DNA from: Diprion similis
Taxonomy: Eukaryota > Arthropoda > Insecta > Hymenoptera > Diprionidae
Assembly: GCF_021155765.1 (NCBI RefSeq)
Contig: NC_060110.1
Location: forward strand, 3,348,001-3,412,000
DNA length: 64,000 bases
Direction of reading: 5' to 3'
Part shown: positions 40,201 through 47,672 of the stretch, piece after piece
Numbering within the stretch: the first letter of the stretch is position 1
Layout of the letters: each line of letters starts with the position of its first letter
The notes under the pieces: model-generated
Seen by the model: only the letters and a program-made list of their open reading frames with translations
Database searches by the model: none
Told to the model about the DNA's origin: nothing
Program-made: the position numbers and the translations under genes

Positions 40201-42528
40201 CTTCGTCGATTCTGATGTAGTTAATGTATGTGTCAGTGCTTCGAAAAACAAGTAACATTTATTTTTTCTACGGGAACACAAACGATCAAAGGGTTGAAAA
40301 TGACACCTAAAGAGGGGCCTCAAAGGGGTGGTTCTCAGTTTCAGATATAAGCGTTTAATGCATTTGAATGAAACGGATGCCGGAATGTTTGACACCCATC
40401 AATCGAAACATTCCTTGTTTTCAGCTCCTTCAGTTTCTATCTAGTAGTGTTTTTAGTTGCAATTTTTTTTTGATACTACTGATTCCACAACATCCATATT
40501 CAGTGTTGTAAAAGGTACTTTAAAACTAGTTCCTAGCCAGATTCAGGTCCAGAAACTCAAAACGTATTCATACATAGGTACTCAGATACTTCATTCATGT
40601 TGAGAGCAGGGTGAGAATACAATAATAGGTTTTACTTAAAACCGCACGAAATAAGGGACACATGACGGTTTGTGATAAAAAATAACAAATTGAAATCCAC
40701 ACATAGTGGTGTTTGGTGCTTTTAATGTAAATTCTGTATTTTACGAAGTGTATCGTACTAAAAAACTTTACGTGTCCCTCTTTTCCTGCAGTTTCGAGTC
40801 GAATCTGCTCTTTTATTCTCTTTGTGTGTAAGAGTGATATGAAGAGGTTATACACACTACTAAAGTACCGCACTTATAGCTCTCATGCGAGTTGTCAATT
40901 CTGAAATTTATCATATTCAAGAAAAAGCAGTCGAAAATGTCATCATATAGTTTATTTCCTGGTGGAGTTTATATTCATCCTCCAACCCTGAACGCACGCT
41001 CTACTGGGAAATTGTTACGCAAATCAAGAGCGTTAAATTGTACCTATAAATAGGTATATGTACTCCTAAAATGTACCCAGGTTCAAGTACATGGTACTCT
41101 TTTTAGGTACTTTACAACACTACCAATATTCCAGTTTTGTTGGAACATATTTTTTTTCTTCAGACCTAGGGTTAGAGAGGAAGATCGATATCAAAAAGGT
41201 GAAACTGATTCATAAAATTTTGCTGTGCAAGTTTCAATACTATTTAGACTATACTAGATGTTATATAGATTGACATAAACCTTACCAGCATCCATAAATA
41301 GGTCATGCTTCTCTCCATCTCCGGTATCGTATTCCCAAACCCATGCTTGCTCAGTTTGGTCAAATCTTGAAGGATGTTGTAGCTTATGAGGGGGGATAAT
41401 TATGTCTTCAAAAAATCCCAAAGTGACTAGATGATAAAAATATTTATTTAACAATATATTAATAAAATTCATTTCGAAACAAGTGAAAAAAACTGGTGCA
41501 GTTTTCTGTGATATTTTACAACTAGAACTATTGATTTCAATGTAGCTTCAGAGTGACTGATTTTTCATTGATATAGCCTCTAAAAATCATCGAAACGTTC
41601 AAGAACAAGTATCAAAAGGAATACTGTTTCTGTCTAGAGATACGGTTTAAAATACTTCTGGGACTTATAAAAGGACTCTTTACATTTTCTAATTCTACAG
41701 ATAAATTTCATTCTAAGCAACCTCAGCACAGCTATTGTAATTACAAATGTACTAATGACTTTGTTCATTTCATTTAAATGATTTTACTTAATTGACATCT
41801 TAATTTCCAAGTACGAGGCTTTGTCTTCAATTATGACTAACATCGTATACTATACTCAGTTCATTTTTGTCAAGATTTAGTCACTTATATTTTCACAAAA
41901 CTATCACACTATAAGCCAAAATATGCAATTATTGGAAACTAAGGAATTTCGGGACATTTCCTACGCTAAGATAAATGAAAATATTTACCATGTACACCAT
42001 CAGCACTGCAGCTCCGAATCTTTCCAACAAGAATCTCTTCAACGAATGGTCTGAACACGATAAAGCGAAAGGTTACTTTTGTGTGAGAAGAACCATCTCC
42101 AGGAAAAATGTAAGAATCTTCAATATGAGTCATATCGTGTAAGGCAATACACAGCCCCACGTTGTGATATACCTGAAATTGACGATACCATATTATTTTG
42201 CAGTTATTAGGCTGTGGAATCTACAGTCAGTTTGGTTCTTTCAGTTTTATTAACCTAATAGTCTGTTCACTATTCAGTGTAAAATAATTCAGTAAAATGA
42301 TCGTGGTAAGAGGAGAATATAAAGCCTAGAAAATATCGGGAATTTGTTCACCTACTTTACGAATTTAACTCCAATGGAAGATCGATTAGAATTGTAATTT
42401 TCTAAACATTCACCTACCTTATTAGCTAGTTTTCTGTTCAGCTCGTCAGCAATAGCATCGTTTAATTTTCGCTTGAACATCCACGGACGAATTCGAACAT
42501 TGTCTTCAAATTCGGCAAGTACAAACAT
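8904..42528 (-). CDS. POLR3H: RNA polymerase III subunit RPC8 (POLR3H ortholog), five exons with a ~31-kb satellite-filled intron
   Basis: Exons in transcript order: 42528-42418, 42172-41989, 41426-41286, 10276-10152 and 8957-8904. They sum to 615 bases, 204 residues plus stop, the same length as human POLR3H, and every junction is GT-AG with matching phase. RPC8 pairs with RPC9 to form the Pol III stalk, the counterpart of Rpb7/Rpb4, used in initiation. Residues 1-80 are the Rpb7-type N-terminal domain (start [13 protein letters not shown]; later [10 protein letters not shown] and [17 protein letters not shown]). The rest is the RPC8 OB-fold region ([41 protein letters not shown]) ending in the conserved [11 protein letters not shown]. 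Intron 3 (10277-41285, 31009 bp) contains the whole satellite array, so the polymerase must cross it and the spliceosome must pair sites 31 kb apart. Confidence 0.93.
9346..9580. mobile_element. Hairpin MITE in POLR3H intron 4
   Basis: The outer terminal repeats are about 25 bp: TATACCGTGTGTCCACGAGG at the left, matched by the reverse complement of the right end, TATACTGTGTTTCCATGAGG. Inside, an almost continuous inverted repeat runs from 9377 (GCAGCCG) to 9490 (CGGCTGC), so the element could fold along much of its length. TA bases at both ends would fit a TA target-site duplication as in Tc1/mariner-type MITEs. There is no coding capacity. Confidence 0.75.
10277..11459. other. POLR3H intron 3, stretch between exon 4 and the decayed satellite monomers
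   Basis: AT-rich intronic sequence. I find no exon, RNA gene or complete mobile element. Confidence 0.5.
11460..12190. repeat. Decayed satellite monomers on the low-coordinate edge of the array
   Basis: The stretch follows the order of the 312-bp monomer with many substitutions and small indels. Examples are GAACCC...AACAAGTGATAAAAC before the MITE, then ACTACGTCGGAATGGTGCATC, CTGTAACTTTTCATGCGTT, ACTCGCAGCGCATT, AAAATTACGTCGGAATAGTG, GAGCACTTTTCCAAGTC and TTGACGGGGTTGATTC. It amounts to about 1.5 monomers, interrupted by a MITE at 11533-11806, and has the same orientation as the main array. Confidence 0.7.
11533..11806. mobile_element. MITE with TCTACACGGAGA termini, inserted in a decayed satellite monomer
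   Basis: TCTACACGGAGAGAAAATTT at the left is the near-perfect inverse of the right end, whose reverse complement reads TCTACACGGAGAAAAAATTT. The similarity continues with mismatches for another 15-20 bases. The 274-bp unit has no coding capacity. Monomer-like sequence stops at the left end and resumes just after the right end, which suggests insertion into an existing copy. Confidence 0.65.
12191..12837. other. POLR3H intron 3, sequence between decayed monomers and the main array
   Basis: AT-rich, not alignable by eye with the satellite. A TTTATTTAGTTATTTATTCA run near 12424 and the following bases could be the end of an old retroelement. I could not identify it. Confidence 0.35.
12838..39985. 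repeat. Satellite DNA: 312-bp monomer, about 87 head-to-tail copies
   Basis: The period is 312 bp: frame boundaries recur at 31900, 32212 and 32524, and most longer spacings are multiples of 312. Each monomer contains ATTGCAGCACTTTTCGAAG, AAATCCAAAGGGGTTAGCC, GAATCGATTTGTATGACCG, GTAGGACCAACAGCAGAG and CTCGCAGCGTATTGGG. All copies share one orientation. Most differ at only a few positions; the edges differ more, both at 12838-12917 and from about 38770 on. Variation includes T-run length (6 to 8 T in CTTTTTTTGCG), a 5-base loss near 16394, and two linked haplotypes around the CGATTCCTCTC segment. The minus strand has one frame without stops in the consensus (104 codons), giving frames up to 648 codons, but TGA replaces CGA in about a third of monomers and indels break the frame. 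I read it as a non-coding satellite inside intron 3 of POLR3H. Confidence 0.97.
39959..40204. repeat. Decayed satellite monomer on the high-coordinate edge
   Basis: After the last good copy the monomer pattern continues with heavy divergence: CTGTAACTTTTGAACCGTTG, then CAATCGATTTCTTTTACAAA, ATCACGTTGACATAGCGC, a recognisable AAAGGGTGGGCTTTTGTTTC where normal copies have AAAGGGGTTAGCCTTAC, and GTGACTTGTACCATTCAC for the GATTTGTATGACCG segment. It fades out near 40200. Confidence 0.65.
40205..40375. repeat. Second copy of the dispersed repeat also seen in FBXL16 intron 3
   Basis: It shares with 3400-3575 the order of GAAAAACAAGTAAC, a T-rich tract, CGGGAACACAAACGATCAAA, GGGTTGAAAATGACACC and GTTTAATGCATTTG. 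Identity looks moderate, so this is an old family. It abuts the decayed end of the satellite. Confidence 0.4.
40501..41122. mobile_element. hAT-like non-autonomous element in POLR3H intron 3
   Basis: The left end CAGTGTTGTAAAAGGTACTT is mirrored at the right end by the reverse complement TAGTGTTGTAAAGTACCT. CAGTG-type termini are typical of hAT transposons. The flanks TCCATATT (40493-40500) and CCAATATT (41123-41130) resemble a decayed 8-bp target-site duplication, as hAT elements make. The 622-bp interior has no transposase, and GGTACT/AGTACC-type motifs recur near both ends. Confidence 0.6.
41286..42528 (-). CDS. POLR3H: POLR3H exons 1-3 (residues 1 to about 142)
   Basis: The 5' part of the split gene. 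Exon 1 (42528-42418) encodes 37 residues ending RKLANK before a GTAGGT donor. Exon 2 (42172-41989) carries the Rpb7-like core. Exon 3 (41426-41286) ends in phase 1 at GATGCTG before GTAAGG, the donor of the giant intron. Joined to exon 4 it reads [11 protein letters not shown], as the human protein reads MDTGEEIRFRV, which supports the long-range splice. Confidence 0.93.
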
Positions 42529-42529
42529 C

Positions 42530-42537
42530 TTGGCGCC
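42530..42537. promoter_or_regulatory. E2F-like site next to the POLR3H start codon
   Basis: TTGGCGCC lies directly upstream of the POLR3H ATG (42528 on the minus strand) and fits the E2F/DP core. It is a single short match, so function is a guess. Confidence 0.25.
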
Positions 42538-42810
42538 GAACTAGTGTTCAACTCATATAACCTATTCTTGACCACCAACGCACCAAACTCCTCATTACTG
42601 CTAGTTCAGAACGTTCAGAAGGAAAAGAGAAGAGCATTAATGTTGGTATGAGAGTTAGCCACACGGGGACTACAGATCGCGTACTAATCTACTATGATCG
42701 TTGATGTCGGTAAGTTACCATTCAATTTTTGGGGCAGACAAATCCCAAAGGCTGGCTCTCTACAAATCGTACTTGCATTTTCGTAACGGTCGCTATCCTT
42801 TACATAGAGA

Positions 42811-42948
42811 TATAGAGTGCATTCCGAAATTAGTTCCCAGAGCTGTTAATAATCTTTTATCTCTTTTACGCTGCTGACTTTGTGACTAGTTCTGTCTCTG
42901 CCCTAGGGAATTTTTTGCGCTGCCAGCTAGTTTCGGAACGCACCCATA
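42811..42948. mobile_element. MITE copy 1, POLR3H-SUB1 intergenic region
   Basis: The termini are inverted copies: GTGCATTCCGAAATTAG near 42817 and, in reverse complement, GTGCGTTCCGAAACTAG ending near 42943, extending with TAT at both edges. The unit is about 138 bp. Its interior (CTTTTATCTCTTTTACGCTG, TCTGTCTCTGCCCTAGGGAA) recurs in the second copy at 43187-43322. Confidence 0.7.
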
Positions 42949-42953
42949 ATGAT

Positions 42954-43070
42954 CCTTTTACGTCAATTTTCTGATATCACACGATACTGTGATTTCATTG
43001 GCCTATTCTGTTAGACCCGGCCAATGAAATCGAGCAGAATGAAGTTGTATCAGAAAATTGATGTAAAAGG
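42954..43070. mobile_element. Foldback/hairpin element between the two MITE copies
   Basis: The arm starting CCTTTTACGTCAATTTTCTG and ending near ATTTCATTGGCC pairs with a second arm starting GGCCAATGAAAT and ending ATTGATGTAAAAGG. Each arm is about 50 bp, with mismatches in the middle and a loop of about 15 bases. No coding capacity. Confidence 0.7.
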
Positions 43071-43186
43071 GAAACAACTGTGACGTCAGTAAGGCACTTC
43101 ATGAAGATTTCCAGATATTAAGACTGGAATTGATCTCGAAGGTACAGTTGGACGCACATCAGTACTTTGGGTTACCAATACCGATA

Positions 43187-43322
43187 AAGGCTACATTCCG
43201 ATATTAACTTCCAGTGCTGACAACAACCTTTTATCTCTTTTGCTACATCAAGTTCGCGAGTAGCTCTGCCTCTGTCTTATGGAATTTTTAGTGCTACTAG
43301 GTAATTTTGGAATGCATCTAAA
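43187..43322. mobile_element. MITE copy 2, same family and orientation as 42811-42948
   Basis: It begins CTACATTCCGATATTAAC and ends with a reverse-complement match (GGTAATTTTGGAATGCATC). The interior shares CCTTTTATCTCTTTTGCTAC, TAGCTCTGCCTCTGTCTTAT and GGAATTTTTAGTGCT with copy 1. It is more diverged at its termini. Confidence 0.65.
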
Positions 43323-45401
43323 GTATTGAATTACACTGTACATACAATGTTTGTTTGATTGCCCTAATCAGATAGAACCCGGAAAGGAGTAATTATTCGA
43401 TAATATTTAAATTGGCTCACCTTTGTGGTGGATGAGTCGATCTGATGAGTGCTGCGTAGATTGGAGAGAGGATTTAATGGAATAACTGATTTGAATACAT
43501 TTTGATATTTTGATTAACTTGGATTTATTATATAGTTCAGATTTTAAGTCACGAACAACAGTGTTCTAGCGTTAGATTTTAAGTTAATAGAATAAAATGG
43601 AGCAGGGAAGCTCGCTGTAGTAACTTCGTAGAAGGGGTTTAAATGCAAAAGGTAAAAGGATTTTACCGCAAGATTGTATCGAAAACAAGATAACAAATCT
43701 AGACGCAAAAACCAAGAAGACAATCTGTTGCTCGGTTGCTGTTTTTGTGGGAATCAGTAGCTGCCCAAAACAATCCCCTTCTTTAATTTACTCTCAACAT
43801 CAGCGCGCGTTCGCCCTTATTCTAAGAATTAAAGCTAAGGCACGACACCCTCGGTACATGTTCACCCGTGATCTTTGCTCTTTTACTATATTGCGAGCTT
43901 TTTATATTTGGTATAACACCATGTTGGTGTGGTAGGTAAATGTCGAGATGTGCGCATTAACTTCCTATCCGTGTGAGCTTTGGTGTCGGGTGCTTCATCA
44001 GCTATTTCCTAATATGGCGATCGCAGTACGTGTGCTCGAGGTGACCGGTGTTTCACGACGGTATCACATGTCGCGAACGTATAAGTGCTGTATGCACCCT
44101 CGAGGTTATCTACCTATTCATTGTCAAGGTCGATATATTGGAAATACAATATCAGTTATATATTTGTTTAATTTTGAAATTTTTATGTATAGGTATACGC
44201 ACATGTTATTAATGTAAATACTATCAATATTAACTTGGAATAAAATAGTGTTTTTTACGGGATATAATTATTATTTGTTTAATATTAACATTAATATTTA
44301 GATTGCCATACTGTAGATATTCTTAGGTGTTCATATTGTAACTATTTTAACAGAGTTGAAACATTTATGAATTGGATAGTTTGTAGCAAGGTTTGTAGAT
44401 GTTGGAATAGGTGAAAGAGCTAGGGATATGTTCTTTTGAGTTCTACCTTTTAAAGCTGGTATAAGTTCTGTTCATCTTGAAGACTTGATAGTTATCGTAT
44501 TCATACATTATTAATACTACAAACGATTCCACGCAAGCAGAACTCAATTCGATCACGAATTGCAGGTGTTGGCAGGGGCTGATGTTACTCGAACTCCCTA
44601 GACGAATTTGTTTTATTAATAACAACTGAACAATTGTATTACAAACGACGGGAAATCACTTGAAAAACTCTTACAAACGATTAAAAATAGAATCAACTCA
44701 TTCGGTTGTTCACGAGGGGCTAAGTATATGGAGCTCCGTTTTTTGCTTCGTGTCTTGGGGAACTGAACAGATTCAAAAAGTTACTATATTTAGCAATCCA
44801 TAGTTAATGGTCTACTTGTTGGGGCAATCTGCAGAAGTACCATGGAGGAATAATATGCTCCGTGGAAGTACCCTCCATGTGCAGAACACTGGAATGTTTG
44901 TACACCTGCTTAACTCCAGGAATTGCCGCATTTTCAACTCGGTACGTATACCTAACAAATTATCGATAAATAAAATAATCAGTTGATACATATCGCCGTT
45001 TATATGATCTTCAAAATGCAGATATATTTTTGACTACTCATATGTAATATCAGACTTTTCCCTAACCGGTCTTTACCTTTTGAAAAATTTACTAACCACC
45101 CCACGTATCTTCCGAATTTTATCCAGAATCAATTATATATATATCTTTATATGCACTGAATAAAAAATGTATGGCCACTTAGCGTTTTCTGAAATTAACA
45201 GCGTTTAACAAGGAGTATTATTCCAGTTCTAGCGAAAGCACATGTATAACTATTTACAACCTACAACTTTTCTTTGCCTAGTAATCTGAAAAAAAATATT
45301 TCACTGTTTTTTAAATTGTCATACTATTGTTGGTTCAGGGCCATGACTAATAAAATTCTTTTTTAACCGGTAATTGCAAGACTTTCTCATCAATTTGATG
45401 G
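43323..45401. other. Intergenic between POLR3H and SUB1, no gene recognised
   Basis: Short frames at 43747-43935 and 43948-44217 (plus strand) resemble nothing I know and have no supporting splice pattern. The GC-richer stretch around 43950-44120 could be an untranslated exon or another repeat. An AT dinucleotide run lies near 45133. Confidence 0.4.
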
Positions 45402-45935
45402 CAGTGTGGAAGAACGTGAAATCTCAAATTGTGAAGGACACACGTGACATCTCAACCGAGGACAAATTTTTTATTGAGACGGCACTGGCATTTTGGTTGC
45501 ATGAATTATACAAAGCATTTGTTTCCAATAGATTCAATAATTGAGTCAATCATTTTCTCATTTATTTAGCGTTCATAGTAAGCAATCAGAAACTTTCACA
45601 TAAAATCCAGAATGGCCATTCAATTTCGATTTGAAAAAGGGAAAAACTTAAAATTGGATCAGGGAATCAGGGAAAAATCAGGAATTTTTCAAATCAAAAT
45701 TGAGCGTCCATCCTGGATTTTATGTGAAAGTTTCTGGTTCCCCATTATGAAGGCTAAATGAATGAGAAAATGATTCACACAATTATTGAATCTAATAAGT
45801 CTGTTGGAAAAAATGCTGTGTATGTATAATTCATGCACCCAAAATTCTAGTACCGCATCAGTAGAAAATTAGTCCTTGTTAGAGATTTTATATTTTTCTT
45901 TTACAATTTGAGATGTCACGTTCTTCCATGCTCAC
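45402..45935. mobile_element. Large foldback element (~0.53 kb) upstream of SUB1
   Basis: GTGTGGAAGAACGTGAAATC at the left is the inverse of the right end, whose reverse complement reads GCATGGAAGAACGTGACATC. Pairing continues at intervals through the element; for example CAGAAACTTTCACATAAAAT near 45588 matches ATTTTATGTGAAAGTTTCTG near 45718, close to the centre. Nearly the whole unit is a long imperfect palindrome. No coding capacity. It ends about 90 bp before the SUB1 start codon, so it may touch the promoter or an untranslated exon. Confidence 0.7.
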
Positions 45936-46024
45936 ATCGAATTAATCAACTGAAGAGTATATTTTTATTGTTACAGTTAATACTTGTCCAAGTATACACA
46001 GATCTATCCTTCAGTACTCCGATA

Positions 46025-46656
46025 ATGCCGAAGTCAAAAAAGTTTGTGGAGTCAAGTGATGACAGCAGCGACTCGGAGGTATATAAAATTTCATTTTTCA
46101 CATTTCTATTCGATTTCAGACCTCAACAATTAGGTAAAAATATTCGATAATTATCTAAATTTGGGTACGAAAATAGTACAAAAATATCTTAATTTGAAAT
46201 GTAATTTTGTTACCTTGTAGCCAAAATCAGAGAAAAAAGTATCGAACAACTCAAAAAGAAAAACTTCAGATGCGGAGGCAACCCAGAGCAAAAAGCCAAA
46301 GAAAGAAAACAAAAAGGAAGAAGACAATGTATGGGATTTAGGAAATAACCGGCAAGTTACGGTTAGAGAATTCAAAGGAAAGATATTGATTGATATACGA
46401 GAAATGTATTACGATAAAGAAGGAGAATTGAGGCCCGGTAAAAAAGGTAAAATTGCTATAAGTTATTTGCTTATTTTGAAAGTTCATTTTTTAATGACAT
46501 GTGTAGATCTATATTTTTTGGGTTGTTATTATGGTACGTATTAATTACTCTACTCTGGACTTTTATTTTACAGGAATCAGTTTGAACACGACCCAGTGGC
46601 GAAAATTTGTGGATGTAGTTGCAGACGTTGATGAAGCTGTTAAATCTGGGTGTTGA
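46025..46656 (+). CDS. SUB1: SUB1 / PC4, RNA polymerase II transcriptional coactivator p15, three exons
   Basis: Exons 46025-46078, 46221-46446 and 46574-46656 give 120 residues (human SUB1 has 127). Junctions are GT-AG and in phase. The N-terminus [18 protein letters not shown] matches the family start and carries an acidic serine cluster of the type phosphorylated by casein kinase II. A lysine-rich linker follows (about 20-52). Residues 55-115 are the PC4 single-stranded DNA-binding fold: [20 protein letters not shown], then [14 protein letters not shown] and VDEAVKSG at the end. PC4 acts in the nucleus as a coactivator that binds DNA and general factors, and also in repair and replication. 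A TTGTTACAG acceptor-like sequence near 45975 suggests an upstream untranslated exon. The 3' ends of this gene and NPAT face each other about 1 kb apart. Confidence 0.95.
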
Positions 46657-46750
46657 AATAACCAGTGATATCTAATATTAATAACATATGTTTTACTTCT
46701 GGGAAAAAAAATTTGTATTACCTCATATTGTAAGTTAAACTCGATTATTA

Positions 46751-46756
46751 AATAAA
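46751..46756 (+). terminator. Probable SUB1 polyadenylation signal
   Basis: AATAAA lies 95 bases after the SUB1 stop, followed by a GT-rich stretch (TGTGTTGATATTGTAG), the usual arrangement for cleavage and polyadenylation. Confidence 0.65.
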
Positions 46757-46945
46757 TATGTGTTGATATTGTAGATACTTGATTATCACATTAAGGTCAC
46801 TAATCCATTCATATAAGTCTCGTCTATTAGTATTCAAAAGACACATATCATTTAACATAGAGAACATACAATTACTGAACTTATTGGATAATCAATTTCG
46901 AATGCAAAGTTAAGACCACACTGTATAGTTTAAATGTCCGTTTAG

Positions 46946-47149
46946 TTGTCCGAAAAATCGGACATTATTTCGAACAGTCAAAGGCTTTATACTGGTTTGG
47001 ATACGTTTATTACTCAAGTAATAAATATTACTGAACTTGTCTATCATAATCCAAAGCTTAGAATAAGTACCATATTTACCTTCTATACAAAAAAAGAAGA
47101 AAGAGAAACAGCTAAAAAGGATATTCAAACAGCTCTATCTTCTGAATAA
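46946..47149 (+). other. Unassigned open frame between SUB1 and NPAT
   Basis: A 67-codon frame with no ATG at its head is preceded by GTCCGTTTAG, which could be a splice acceptor. It encodes a charged C-terminal stretch (FYTKKEERETAKKDIQTALS) and ends at TAA. Composition looks protein-like but I recognise no family. It could be the last exon of an unseen transcript, a pseudogene fragment or chance. Confidence 0.2.
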
Positions 47150-47672
47150 AAACAAATTATGTAGCTAATAACACCGATTTTATGTTTTCCGAGAATGATT
47201 TCATGATCAAGATGAACACTTGATATGGCAGGGTATTTAATTATTTTCTAACTTTGCCCAACGAAGTCATTAATCTATATAATTGATGACAATGAACAGT
47301 CTCTCCAGTGACAAAAGTGGTAAGTTAATCCTCACGGAAAAATCCTTCAGTTTTTTTCTTTGTGAATTTAGCATTATCTATGAGTTGGGGGTGCAAATTT
47401 ACACCCAAGTTAGGGTTTTTTATATACTAGTAGAAATACTTAACATTATCGCTTTTTCTAGTCTTGGAAATATGTAGGAAGTTTTTCGGTAATGCCGTTT
47501 ATGTAGTTTAACAAGTTAAATTCTGAGCGAAAGTTTTTGAATAAAAATAATGTCATTAATAGTAATAATAGTAGTTAAAAATAAATAACAATATCCACGT
47601 ATAAATATATGTACAAAATTGAACAATATCATCTTCCTATGTACACTTAGTTATATGTTCAAACAAAATGTA

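Noticed and set aside
43948..44217. 89-codon frame in the POLR3H-SUB1 gap
   Set aside because: Composition is not clearly protein-like and no neighbouring exons fit it.
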